DNA from: Diplocarpon mali
Lineage: Eukaryota > Ascomycota > Leotiomycetes > Helotiales > Drepanopezizaceae
DNA: 64,000 bases
Assembly: GCA_024741835.1 (NCBI GenBank)
Contig: JAENRP010000181.1
Location: 23,567 to 87,566, forward strand
Reading direction: 5' to 3'
The translations under genes were made by a program, and so were the position numbers. The first letter of the stretch is position 1, and every line of letters begins with the position of its first letter. Below the pieces are notes generated by a model, which did not search any database, was not told the origin of the DNA, and saw nothing but the letters and a program-made list of their open reading frames with translations. Shown piece after piece: positions 21,860-33,713 of this stretch.

Positions 21860-24752
21860 ATGACACCCTACGGAGGCTCCCCTCAGGATGAAGGCTACAG
21901 CGAAGACCCTCTTACCGTAGCCAAAGCGGGATCACTACCACCGTGGGTTGCAAACATGCCACCGCCAGAGAGGATGGGTACGTTTGGAGTCGGGGCTTCC
22001 TCGAAAAGAAAGGATGCCTAGGCACGAGGCTGACCCGTCTACAGAATACGTTATGAATATCATATCAGGTCTGCCAACCTGGGAAGTCGCCGAGATCGTC
22101 ACTCGACTGCGACATCGTCTTCATATCAACTTCCTGAACTATATGCCTCCAGAGGTCTGCCTCAAGGTTCTCGGTTTCCTGGACCCCGCCTCTCTGATCA
22201 ATACGGCCCGCGCCTCGCGAGAATGGATGGTTCTGGCTTTGGACAGGAGATTATGGCAAGAGCTATATGTACTGGAGGGCTTCAAGGTCATACAGTCCGA
22301 GGTAGACCGGTTCGAGGCCTCTCTGAATGTGGAATCGCCGAGTGCCGAGCGCGCAAGAACCGCTGCACAGCATGATGAGGGGCACGCAAGCAAGAGACGG
22401 GCTACTCCGCAGCGTACAATTCAGCAGGTAGACATGGACTACGAGATGCAGGACGTTGATATGGGGGCTGGCAAGCAGGAATCTATCTTCGGGGAGCAAC
22501 ACACAAAGATGTATGTCTCGGCCAGATCGGACTCTGATATCCCAATGGCTTCGTCTTCGAAAAGCCAGCAGTTGCCGAGTAGAGTGGGAAAGAGCCTGCC
22601 GACTAGAGTACTAGTCCCACCCAGGTCGATGGAGTCGCCTCTTTCCGGTATTTCCTCGCTGGTTGCAGTCGACAAATCCGACAATCGCAAGAAGTTGAAC
22701 TGGCAGTATCTCTATTCACAACGGCGAAGGTTGGAGGCGAACTGGGAGAGTGGAAAATACACCAACTTTCAACTACCGCATCCGGACCACCCACAGGAAG
22801 CCCATGACGAATGCATTTACACGATCCAGCACTCGGGCAGGTATCTGGTCAGCGGGAGTAGGGACAAGTCTATACGGATATGGGATTTGGATACCCGGAG
22901 ACTCGTGAGGGCACCATTGCGTGCACATACTGGCTCGGTGTTATGTCTCCAGTTTGATGCAGATCCAGAAGAGGATTTGATTGTGTCTGGGAGTAGCGAC
23001 GCTTCCATCGTCCTCTGGAAGTTTTCCACCGGACAACTTGTTCAACGAGTCCGCAATGCACACCGAGAATCTGTGCTAAACGTGAGGTTCGATAAACGTG
23101 TTTTGGTTACCTGTTCGAAAGATAAAACTATCAAGGTCTTCAACCGACAGCCGCTCAATGCAGGAGACCCAGGATATCCAATCGTCGATGGTGTTCACCC
23201 AGTTCCCACGTACCTCAACAACTATGGATTCAACCCCGCACCAACAGCCGGCCTGCCCGTGAAACCGTCCTTTTCGATCATTGCATCATTAGAAGGCCAC
23301 GGCGCTGCTGTTAACGCTGTCCAGATCCATGGCAACGAAGTCGTTTCTGCTTCGGGGGACCGCACGGTAAAGGTTTGGAATTGGACAGACTCAACATGCT
23401 CGAGGACTTTGGTTGGGCATCAAAAGGGTATTGCGTGTGTCCAATACGATGGACGACGAATCGTCAGTGGCAGCAGCGACAACGAGGTCAAGATCTTTGA
23501 CAGTGAGTCAGGCTTGGAGGTTGCGAGTCTCAGGGCTCATTCGAATCTCGTACGGACGGTTCAAGCAGGATTTGGAGACTCGCCGTATAGCGCCGAAGAG
23601 GACCGGGAGACTGCCAAGCGCATCGACAACGAGTATTTTGCAGCAGTGGACGCCGGGGAAGTCCCGCAAGCTGTCCAGTTGCAGAGAGGTCGGCCGAGAA
23701 ACGCCGGATCCCGAAAGCCGGAAGACATAACCGCGTATGGCGCAAAAGTACCACCGGGAGGCGGCGGCGGCAGATTTGGCCGTATCGTCTCTGGTTCCTA
23801 CGACGAAACCATCATCATATGGCGGCGAGACAAAGAGGGCATCTGGAAAGCACAGCACACACTGCGACAAGAACAAGGTGCGTTCGCAGCCTCCAGGGCC
23901 GTCGTTCCTGAAAGGAGCACAACAGGCGAGAATGTGGCCAGCCAGCCTTTTCAGACTCCCGCACCACCAGTTCCAGTCTCGGTGCCATCCATAGATGTCG
24001 ATGCTCCCACTGTACCTTTCGCACCTATGTCTGATCAGTTCTATCACCACTTAATCGCCATCACCGTACCCAGGGGCCCGGTAGCACTACAGAATGCCCT
24101 CAATCAGCACACACGGATGGCGAAATACCAACCGTCCATATTGGCGGCTATCGCAGAACTGCCTGCTACGGCAGAGCACATCCCGAGAATGATTTCGATT
24201 GTAGAGACTGCGTTTCAGGCTTGGCAAGAGCATCAAGGGCCACTACGGGCTGCGCAAGTTGGTGCATCGTCAAGCGCAGGCCTTTCGTCTCAGGCTGGTC
24301 CCTCGTCGCAACCCGGCCCGTCGTCGAACGCAGGTTCTTCATCGCAAGCAGGCCTCTCGCAACAAGCACCTCCGCTCCTCCAGTCCTCCCAACCCATGTC
24401 AATGCCCTCCTCTGCGTGGACAACCGGACACTATCTCACGCCCCCGCAACCACAGCACACCACCTCCACGGTAATTCCCACACCCCAACCACAACAGCAG
24501 CCACCACCTACTCAGGCCATGCCCACACTGCATCATCCACCGGCACAGCTCCAACTTCAAGCAGCTCCCCATCACCACCATCATCACCACGCGCACCACT
24601 TCCAACAGAGCATGGCGCGCGTTTTCAAGCTGCAGTTTGATGCGCGCCGTATCATCTGCTGTAGTCAGACGAGCACGATTGTCGGGTGGGACTTTGCGGC
24701 TAATGATGAGAAGATTGTGGAGGCGAGTCGATTTTTTGCTGCGATTGAGTAG
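21860..24752 (+). CDS. F-box/WD40 protein, SCF ubiquitin-ligase substrate receptor
   Basis: Two exons, 21860-21977 and 22045-24752, 941 aa. The 67 bp intron has donor gtacgt, branch gctgac and acceptor acag, and splits a Glu codon. The ATG at 21860 is the first in frame. An F-box lies at about 66-110 (YMPPEVCLKVLGFLDPASL). Seven WD40 repeats follow: six at about 290-640 (for example YLVSGSRDKSIRIWD and VSGSSDNEVKIFD), and a seventh at the extreme C-terminus (about 897-935, FKLQFDARRIICCSQ). WD6 carries an insertion of about 70 residues. A Pro/Ser/Gln/His-rich segment of roughly 250 residues, with a poly-His run, separates WD6 from WD7. F-box/WD40 proteins link phosphorylated substrates to Skp1-Cullin1 ligases. 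The architecture recalls Neurospora FWD-1 and beta-TrCP, but the subfamily is not proven, so no symbol is given. Confidence 0.93.
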
Positions 24753-26264
24753 AGCCAGGGGATCGAAGAGGGAGGTGGTTGGGTGAGGCACAGGCTGAGG
24801 GTGAGATGTATATAAGCCGAGCTCAGGGGGACGAAGAAAGGTATATAGAGACGTACAAATGAGCGAACGAACAAAGGGAAGGACGGACGTTAGTGGCTGA
24901 CTAGTGCCTGTGCAGGTACAGGGAGGGCGTCGTTGCATCGCATCGCATTGTGGTTTCTAGGTGCTGGCGCATAGCGTTATGCTTTTTGTCTCTTGATGCT
25001 GGGGCGCTGGTGTCCTAATAAATTCTAATGGAATAGTTTTCGCATCCGCTCTCAACTCTCGAGATTTGGTATTCATTGAGATGTTGTTGGTAGACTCTGT
25101 TAATCTTGTTGATTGTGATGGCCATGACCAGAGAGTCTTGGGAGACCTAGGTCGTAGTGTATTACCCACCTTATGAAGAAGAAACAAGATGAGTAGCAGG
25201 GGGCTTCACACTAAGATAATTCTTTCCCGTAACCCTCCTTCTCACATCAAAAAAAGAAAAGAAAAGAAAAGAAAATAAGAAAAGAAATTATGGAAAGAAA
25301 AGAAAATAAAAGAAAAGAAAAGAAAAGAAAAGAAAAGAAAAGAAAAGAAAAGAAAAGGACAAGAAAAAGGAAGAATTCAATGGTCTCGAGCCTACGGGCA
25401 GATGCGTCATATGGTTAGAGTTGGTACATAAACATGTCATATTATATCAGGTGATTTTTTCTCGATGCATTTTGTCACTTTTACTAGCTAGTTAGTTTAT
25501 TCCTGGTGTGAAGGCTGAAGCTAAATGCGATACTTCCAACGCTGGAGTGTGGACACACAGATGGATAAAATCACTGGCGTCGGCTTCAGGGGAGGGGGAA
25601 GCAGAACAGTTCCTGCGAGTTTCTATCACTGCCTTCGAGGAGAACTCGATGATAAATCCACGCACCGACATGGCTAGTAAGGAAATGGCGTATAGGAGAT
25701 ATTGTGTGGTTCGCAAAGGAGATAGGTTTTGTATGCTGTTGTGACGTGATGTGAGGCTTGATAATGGTTGAAAGTCTAAGTGTCTTGGTGGCTGGGCTGA
25801 GTTTTATCTATATTTCCCGTTGTCCTGACTGAATCAGTTTGATAATGAGGTTGAGAAGATGGCTAGCCTCGGGGCTATGCGCCTTTTCACGGTGCTGATT
25901 ACGGTGAATTACAGTGAATTACAGATATAGGTGTAGTTGTGGATGTAGATCATGAGGAGAACTTGACCTGTGTGGTTGAGAAAGAAGAAAAAGGCACAAT
26001 GACGGATTTAGTCAGCTGGTCAGAGCCTCTACGGTATGTGCCGCTCCGCTGGTTTACACGCAGAAGTCCATTCCTAAGCCTTTCTGTTATGTATCCGGCT
26101 TGTATTGTCTTCTGCACTTACCATCAACCACGCTTTTGTTTTCTGCCCAAAAACTGTGTCGAGCCATGCACTTACGCAACCTCCAGTACGAGTTTGTGTC
26201 GAGGCTTCATTTTGACTTTACACTGTACTGTACTGTAGTGAATCGTTGATCCGATTGCGATAGA
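24753..26264. other. Intergenic region, no gene seen
   Basis: About 1.5 kb between two plus-strand genes. It includes an A-rich microsatellite (25251-25358) and otherwise only short frames. The promoter of the Uds1 gene must lie near its 3' end. No motif is certain. Confidence 0.5.
25251..25358. repeat. (AAAAG)n microsatellite
   Basis: About 108 bp of near-perfect AAAAG pentamers on the plus strand with a few interruptions (aataag, ttatgg). Confidence 0.95.
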
Positions 26265-29200
26265 ATGAACGGAGCCCCACTAGCACCAATAGGCCAGGTG
26301 CATGCGCCACGGCCAAGCCAGGATATGCAAAATATCATTGGCGGTCAAGGACCACATGATGGCGAGAACCACAACCACCACAGGAACGAGCATGATGATG
26401 AGAATGCTAACCCTCGAACTACTTACAACGCGACCGCGAGCGTGAATAGGCGGAGCGCAAGGGGAGGGCCAGAATCCCGTGGGCGCACCGCTCTCAAGGG
26501 CTCCAGGAACGGCACCATGAACGGCTACGAGGAGAGGCCTCGCTACAATCCGGTGAGTAGGGCGTGCTAGGGAGAGAGAAGAGAGACGAGAGACGAGAGA
26601 CGAGAGACGAGAGAGGAGGGGCTTGCCGTTGACGAGAATAGATCAATCCGACGAGGCCACAGAGCGCCACGCTCGTGAACGTCAACGATCCGATCCAGGT
26701 CCACCTACTTGTCGAGACTGCGCTGGGCGATAGCAGGGAATTCGAGATCCTATCACCGGAGGAAGTTGACGCTCTGAAGAAGCAATGTCAGACCCTCACC
26801 CAACGAATCGAGCAGACGCGTCAGAACCTCGCGATCCAATCCAAGTACCGCGATGCGGCCATCTCGATGGCGAAGCTGTACTCGCCCTCCGAGCGGGACA
26901 AGAAGAGGAGCGTGGGCGGGCAGAGGGATCGCAGGGGCATGTTTGCTCACAACCGCAACAGCAGTGATTCGGTCCGAGAGGCAGACCAGGAACGCATAGC
27001 CAGCGAGAAAAAGTGCGAGGATCTGGCGGCGGAGCTGTTGGCTTTAGAGAAAAGGGTTACAGAAGCGCAGACCAAGTTGCTGAAGCACACGGCCGGTATT
27101 CTACAGATGACGCACAAGGGCCCGAATAAGACGCCCATGGGACAAGCGGGGACTCAGCAGCAGGGCATTCCAGGGAGTCCCGAGAGCATGTATACTTCCT
27201 CGAATGCGAGGGACAGCTTCGAACCTTTCGGGGATGAACTATTCTTTGACGAGAGGAGCCTTTATAGGCCCGCGGATCGTCTGGATGTTCTGGATAATGT
27301 GGGGCAGGAGAGCTTTCTCCCTCAGTCTCAAGGTCCATCGCAAGAGCAGATGCAGATCATTGCAAACACGGAGCAGAAGCTGGAGGACTTGAATAGCCGG
27401 TTGCGGGAGGTCATCATCAGGGTCAATCCGGGCCGAGAAGCGACATATAGCACACCTACTCGGGATGAAAAGTATACAGATGCTGGTGCAACGTTGCAGA
27501 GTCATCTGGATTATTTAGAGAAGAGCATTATGACGATCGACCAAGAGAATGGTGCACAGACATCACGAGCACAGCAACAATCAGAAGCAGCAGCGGAAAA
27601 GACTCTCAAAGAGCTGAACGGCCGAGTAAGAAACCTGCTCCTCGCGTATGACCCAAACAGGCCAGAACCGCCCCAGCTCACTGGCAACGGCCCGAACGAG
27701 CAACTGCGTTACTTCCGGGAGGGTCTTGGTGCTGTAGAAGCTGAGCTGTCCAGATCTTCGAGTGCTGCGACGAAGAATATGGCCACCCAGGGGACTTTGG
27801 AGCAGATGGAGGCGGTTATGAAGGGGCTTTGGGACACCATCCAGTCCGGTGAAAGAGACCAACGACAGCGCAAAGCAGATCGGAGGAAAGCCCGAAGTCT
27901 TCAAAACTTACCCGAGGATGACGACGACTCACCTGACGAAGATGGTGATCAAAATGAGAAATTCTCTCTGCAAGCATTCTCTACGAAGTTTCAGCAGCTT
28001 CACTCCCAATCCTCTCGGCTAAAGGACCAAAAGAAGGTTCTGCAGCGTCAGATCAAGCAGCAACGAGAGCTCAACAGCAAATCTGATGCGTCGAAGGATG
28101 CCCAGATGGTACAGAAGGTTGAAGAGCTGCAAAGGACACAAAACCTCTTGACTCGAACCGAAGCGGATGCTGACAGCGTTCGACAGCAGTTGAGCGATAT
28201 GATGGAGAAGCTGGATGAGGCTAATCAGCGGGAACTCATGCGGGATCAAGCTCGTTCTAATAGTGAATCAGCGGCTGTCAGGCAAGCTCAAGAAGAGCTC
28301 AAAGGCCGCAACCAGAAACTCCAACGAGTGGAAGAAGATCTCAGTCTCAGTACTAAAAAGATCCGTCAAGTGGAAGAGGAGCTGGATCGTCGTAACCAGA
28401 AAATCGCTACTCTTGAGAAAGACTTGCAGGACATGAAGAATGATCAGTCCATCCGCAACGCAGAACTTCAAGGCAAGATGACAGACTCGGAATCCAGGAT
28501 CGCCTCGCTCACGCAAGAGCTAGCAGCCGTCGGAGCTGCTCAATCCACATTCGAGAAGCAACTCCAAGAGAAACAGAAAGCGATCAACGACAAAGAAAAA
28601 GAAATGGAAGACATGAACATGGAAATCGCCACCCTCCGGACCGAAGTGACTATCGCCCGTGCCGAGCTCGACGGCGCCTACGGCTCTCGCGCCCAGCGCG
28701 CTGCGGAAGTAGCCGTCAACCCGGCCATCCAGAAAGAAATCGATACGCTCTTACAAACCAACCTTGCCCTCACTGCTGAAGTGGCCGCGCTACGCGAGAA
28801 AGGTACTGGGGACCCGGCGACTGAGGCCACGCTTAAGAAAGAGCTCGCAGAGACCATCGAGGAGTTTGAGGTCATGATCAAGGCGAGCATCGAGTGGGAG
28901 AAAGAGCGCGAGAGCCTGGAGGGCATGGTAGACAAGCTGCGTGACGAGAGGGAGGCCTTGGATGAACAGTTGAGTGACGAGAAGGTGCGGTGGATGGGCA
29001 TGAAGAGTCCCGGGCTTGAGGGGGGCATGGCGCCGGCGAATACGAGTACCACGGTATTGAGGGACGAGTTCAAGAAGATGATGAGAGATACCAGGGCGGA
29101 GCATGTGAGGGTTCTGAGGGTATGTTTACTCCTATTCGTTCCGTTCCTCCACTCCCCTGTTGCGTCACTTGGATGACAGGCTAACGCACATCCCAGGCCG

Positions 29201-29298
29201 AACAAGCAGAACGGCGCCGCCTCGAAGACGAGCTGCGTGCTTTGAAGAAAGCCCAAGGGCTTGGGAAGCCGAGTCTTAGTCAGAGTATAAGCGCGTGA
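26265..29298 (+). CDS. Uds1-domain (up-regulated during septation) coiled-coil protein
   Basis: Three exons, 26265-26552, 26642-29119 and 29197-29298, 955 aa. Intron 1 (89 bp) has donor gtgagt and is full of gagac purine repeats. Intron 2 (77 bp) has donor gtatgt, branch gctaac and acceptor ccag. The N-terminus is disordered and His/Asn-rich. The Uds1 domain covers about 118-235, beginning LLVETALGDSREFEILSPEE and continuing through a conserved RDAAISMAKLYSPSE segment. The remainder, about 300-950, is long coiled coil with heptad Leu/Ile, and the last exon closes it with EQAERRRLEDELRALKKAQ. The domain is named from a fission-yeast gene induced at septation, and filamentous fungal homologues are largely uncharacterised. 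The coiled coil suggests a structural role at septa or cell ends, which is an inference. Confidence 0.9.
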
Positions 29299-31096
29299 GA
29301 AATCCCCGATAAGTTCTGAGTCGAGCAGGACCGATCAGGAAAAAACGGGGTAGGATAGTGAAGGGAGACTGTGTAAGCGAAGGCGGAACAGAGATAGGAA
29401 AAGTTGGATACTTTGGATCACGAGACACATGATTTCTGGCTAGCATTTTTCGGTCAGTGGTTTCTAGGGCATGATAGCGTCTTGTTCCCAAAAATTTTAT
29501 CTTCATTTTCGTCTTTTTCCGCAATGCCCATGGTGGGTGCGGGGGTTATTTACAAATCTGTATATCTCGATCTGAGCATTGGGACTACGTTCTGGGTTCA
29601 GGATGAGGAAGAGGAGAAAGTGTTGTGTGTGCTATTAGCAGGCATATTGCATGAGTTGGAGTTTGGATGTTAGTTTTTGATATATATATATGTGTTTGTT
29701 GGTGCTAGGGCTCTGGGGGAGCTGGGATCTGGAACGGACTTTAAATGATGCAATGAAACACGATAGTTGGATGTTAGATGGTTTGATATGGCGGCTACGC
29801 GGCGGTGGGAGACTTGTACGAAACAATATGGAATACTTGAACTCAAATGTGAAATGGCTAGGTCAGTCGTTGTGGCATACGTACTGTTGCCTTGAAATGC
29901 TTATTCTCCTGGACACGATGGGTCAGGTGATTAGGATGTGTGTTTTCATACGCTACATTTCGCGCCGCATATTGCTTGCTACCTTACAGTTAGTGCGGAC
30001 GGGACGGGACGAGGGGACGGGGCGCGTTGGTCTTGGACAATGGATGTCGGCTGGACGAGTGAGCGCCGGCTAAGCCAATACCCTCACTTTGACCCTCTGT
30101 GGTAAGCTCGCTAACCTAGGTCGACAAAAAGCGCCAAAACCAGCCAACAGAGAACCAGAGAACCAGAAGATAGCTGGCTTTTGCTGAAGATCCGCTCCGC
30201 ATTTACCATTCCGATTCAAATGCACGGCATATCAGTCATCAATCGAGGGTCGTCCGTCCTGATGCAGGAGTTGCAGTACGCAAGCGCCAAGACAGACTAT
30301 GCGTACTGTGCACATCAAGCGAGGGCATTGTTTTGTTTCTGGCGGAGCGGTGCGTTTTGATTATCGTCTCCGCTATCGTCTGCTTCTCTTGCCTTTCCAT
30401 CGGGAATCTCTGAACTCTCCATCCGACACCCACTCCCAAAACGCACACCCAGAGAGAGAAAAAGATAACTCCACAGCAACAAGCCATAAGGAAATCCTCG
30501 AGAGGACGAGGGAGAATCTCCCGAACAGCCATCCAGTATGATATCGCGGTAGGGGAGCCAACACCACTACGCGAGAGCGTGTACACCTCTCCAATAACTC
30601 AGATCCTTCCGAACCACGCCCTAGCACCAGCTATTCCCACAGAAGGAAAAGGAAGGGTACGCGTGCGGGACTGGGGCTCCTCGTCTTGGTGGTTCTGGGA
30701 TGTGATGCGATACGACATGATATCGAAGGGGTGCTTTTGATAGCGTGTGTGGTTTTGGCGCGGCTTGTGCCAGAGATGTGGTTGCACATCGATTTTTTTG
30801 GGTTGCACCGCAATGGTGCAGAAGAAAAAGAGCCATTGGTGAGTGAAGGTGACGAGGAGTAGAGTGGAGGTTACTGGTTGTTCTGTCTAGGGGCTTGGGA
30901 TGGAGGCCACGTATGAAGTCGTGTAGAAATGTATGGAAGGGTCGTTTTTATAATGTCAGAGACTAATCGAAAGGCCCAAGCCGAGATGAAAGACGCAAAA
31001 GAAATTAGAAAATGTTGAAAAGAAAAAAAGAAAAAAAGAAAAAAAAAATCGTTACATGAATCATCTTATTATATTCTACAGCAAACACTTCCTAGA
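29299..31096. other. Intergenic region with one weak open frame
   Basis: About 1.8 kb between the Uds1 gene (+) and the 3' end of the catalase gene (-). It contains a possible small membrane-protein frame at 30542-30862, listed separately, and an A-rich (GAAAAAAA)n tract at about 31018-31050 just past the catalase stop. No other gene is supported. Confidence 0.45.
30542..30862 (+). CDS. Possible small membrane protein exon, start not found
   Basis: An open frame of about 106 codons ends at TAG 30860-30862. Its composition looks protein-like: an Arg/Ser-rich stretch, a basic cluster (HRRKRKG), a hydrophobic run (GLGLLVLVVLG), a second hydrophobic run (VLLIACVVLARLV), then an acidic tail (EEKEPLVSEGDEE). 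No ATG opens it and a stop lies immediately upstream, so it could only be a downstream exon. A possible acceptor is the tag at 30550-30552. An upstream ATG at 30220 runs to a gtgcgt donor near 30350, but a continuous joining was not established. It may be a chance frame. Confidence 0.22.
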   Translation, partial: YRGRGANTTTRERVHLSNNSDPSEPRPSTSYSHRRKRKGTRAGLGLLVLVVLGCDAIRHDIEGVLLIACVVLARLVPEMWLHIDFFGLHRNGAEEKEPLVSEGDEE

Positions 31097-32818
31097 TCAG
31101 TGCACACCATTCAGGCCATTCGCACCATTTGAACGCCCATTCGTCACGCCTTCATGCGCACCCTTTGTCGGCCCCCCATTATTCGCACTCCGATCCAGCT
31201 GTATGCCCTTCGTGCCATTCGCAACTCTCTTCTCCTCATCACTCGCCATCCCGTTGTGCGTGCCGTTGAACCTCAAGTCCTTGATCCCGGGATACCCCTT
31301 AACACCCGTTGCCTTCTCGAGGCGACTCGCCAAGTCCTCAGACACCTCTCTGAAAATGGCAATCTGCCGCTTGATGATCTCCTCCTCAGAGCAGTTCGCA
31401 ATGTGGCCAGCCACATTTTTGACGAAGCGCTCCTTGGCTTTGGCGTCAAATACCTTCTCCCACAGGCTACGCGGTGCTTTGAAGTCCTCTGGCCGAATCT
31501 CGGACAGGAAGGAGATGGCATCGCCAGCGAAATCTGTGTGCACTTTATCGAGGTTGACGGATCGCGCGCGGAAAGAGATGGGCTCGATAGAGGAGATGTA
31601 GTTGGGCCGGCTGCCCTGGTTCATGAATGCCATCGCGCCGTCGCGCTGGAAGTTCGCCATGCGGTAATTGGGGCGTGGGGCATTAACCGGCAGCTGCTGG
31701 TAATTGACCCCGACGCGGTGCCGGTGCGCGTCTGCATAAGAGTAGAGACGGGACTGTAGAACGGGGTCGGCAGAGGGCTCGATGCCGGGTACCATATGTG
31801 AGGGGTTGAAGGCGACTTGCTCGATTTCTGCAAAGTAGTTCTTGGCGTTCTCATTAAGCGTAAACTCACCCACCTTGCGGAGAGGGAACTTGGAGTGTGG
31901 CCAGACGTGGGTGAGATCGAAAACGTTGATCTTCTCCGTCTCCCAGAGGTCTTCAGCCTGCTTGGCGGTCATGGTCTGCACCTCCATGGACCATTTGGGA
32001 AAGTCGCCATTCTCGATGGCTTCGTAGAGATCCTTTTGCGAGTAATCAGGGGATTTTTCGGCCGACTCTTCTTGTGTGATGAATTTAGTTCCTTGTTGAG
32101 ACTTCAGATGGAACTGGCAGTAGACCCACTCGCCCTGCTTGTTGACAAGCTTGACGGTGTGTCCGAGGTAGCCGTGCATGAATCTGTAGCCGTCGGGGAT
32201 ACCGCGATCTCCGAAGAGTATCATGACTTGGTGAATACTCTCGGGGTTCTGGGATAGGTAGTCCCAGAAAACAGTCGAGTCGTCGGCGTGCGTGAGATGC
32301 GTCGATGGATGCCTTTTCTGCGTATGGATGAAATGAGGAAACTTGGCCGGGTCACGCAAGAAGAACACAGGTGTATTGTTTGCCACCAGATCCCAATTGC
32401 CCTCTTCCGTCTTGAACTTTACCGAGAAGCCTCTAGGGTCGCGAGCACAGTCGTGGGAGCCGGACTCGCCACCGACCGTCGAGAAACGTACTGTGATGGG
32501 GCATTCCTTGCCCGGCTTGAACATGTCTGCGAGACAGAGGTCCTCAAGGGAATTGGTTGTCTTGAAGATACCATGAGCACCACTGCCCTTGGCATGGACA
32601 ACTCGCTCTGGAATCCTCTCGCGGTCGAAGTGCGAGATGAGATCGATCAAGTGGAAGTCTTGCAACAACAGAGGACCATTCTCGCCCACTCTTTGAGCTT
32701 CGTATGGGTGTGGCATGGGAGCACCATTGGATGTTGTGTAGACTGTGTCTTGAGATTTTGCGTCTCTGTCATCGTGGTAGTTGCGAAACTTGTCGCCGGA
32801 AGGATATGTTGAGGCCAT
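31097..32818 (-). CDS. Monofunctional heme catalase
   Basis: Single exon, 573 aa, starting at the ATG at 32818. It converts 2 H2O2 to O2 and water. The typical catalase core is complete: distal His75 in RERIPERVVHAKG, Asn148 in ANNTPVFF, and the proximal heme-ligand Tyr359 in RLYSYADAHRHR. No signal peptide or C-terminal SKL-type peroxisomal signal is visible (the protein ends NGVH), so a cytosolic, CTT1-like small-subunit enzyme is more likely than the secreted large-subunit class. The C-terminal 50 residues are Asn/Gly-rich low complexity (repeated NG). The next gene upstream on the same strand is a secreted lipoxygenase. Confidence 0.95.
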   Translation of the reverse strand: MASTYPSGDKFRNYHDDRDAKSQDTVYTTSNGAPMPHPYEAQRVGENGPLLLQDFHLIDLISHFDRERIPERVVHAKGSGAHGIFKTTNSLEDLCLADMFKPGKECPITVRFSTVGGESGSHDCARDPRGFSVKFKTEEGNWDLVANNTPVFFLRDPAKFPHFIHTQKRHPSTHLTHADDSTVFWDYLSQNPESIHQVMILFGDRGIPDGYRFMHGYLGHTVKLVNKQGEWVYCQFHLKSQQGTKFITQEESAEKSPDYSQKDLYEAIENGDFPKWSMEVQTMTAKQAEDLWETEKINVFDLTHVWPHSKFPLRKVGEFTLNENAKNYFAEIEQVAFNPSHMVPGIEPSADPVLQSRLYSYADAHRHRVGVNYQQLPVNAPRPNYRMANFQRDGAMAFMNQGSRPNYISSIEPISFRARSVNLDKVHTDFAGDAISFLSEIRPEDFKAPRSLWEKVFDAKAKERFVKNVAGHIANCSEEEIIKRQIAIFREVSEDLASRLEKATGVKGYPGIKDLRFNGTHNGMASDEEKRVANGTKGIQLDRSANNGGPTKGAHEGVTNGRSNGANGLNGVH

Positions 32819-33713
32819 TTCAAATTATTATGAGTAGTATGCAAAAGAAAAGCTTGCAAGAAGAACAAGAGACTGGGCCCTTGAAATTGATATATGATGG
32901 CGTTCGCCACGCATTCCAAATTCGGCCATGACTTCATAATATGATGAAGTATGCCGCATCTCTGATTCGTCAATCTCCTGTAGAGCGAAACCTGGCTTTG
33001 AGCGAATGCGCCTCTTTGTGATGCGGGTATCTTAAGCATCCAATCACTCGTCTTTCAAATTGTATCGGAATCCCTGGACCCTGATCTCCATCTCGATGAC
33101 AGTCGGAAATGCGATCATGTCGTCATGGTGGACCGTAGTAGTCGGTGGCAAACAAGGCATTTAGCCGAGTGTTGACATTTTAGCGAGCCTAAAGTAGCTC
33201 CTGGTACTTTCGTACATCCGTGTATTCGTGTTCGGCATTTGCTGATAACTAATAATGTAGACGATGGCAAAGGTATTTAGTGTAAAACGGGCTGTCGCGT
33301 CCAAAAATCAACGAAGCGGAATTTACACGTGATCTGACGGGATCTGCATGCTCAAGGGGCAAAAAAGACATATGTCGGATCTTGCCTGGGTCATAAGAAA
33401 TCAGAATAAACATGGGGGATAACAAACCCCAGAAAATACTGTTTCTGCTCATCAAATTTCCGACATGCACGTAAGACACGGCTTCCGCCGGGCTCTTCTC
33501 AACCGTCGTCAAGGAGCCTCGATCAGACTGTTTCAATTCCTGTATTATGTGTGCCTCCCATCCAAAGATCATGATTCCAAAACTTCAAATTGCAACGCAA
33601 AAAGCTAATACCAGGACCGATCTCTGCCCGACCACAGAGCACGCGACAGGAGTAAGCGGTAGACCTCTTCTCTCACTCGATCACCGCAAACGGCCCTTCT
33701 CCAGTCTCTCCCC
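32819..33713. promoter_or_regulatory. Catalase upstream / lipoxygenase downstream region
   Basis: About 0.9 kb between two minus-strand genes. It should contain the catalase promoter and the lipoxygenase 3' UTR. Short open frames here show no protein character. No stress-element motif can be called with confidence. Confidence 0.4.
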
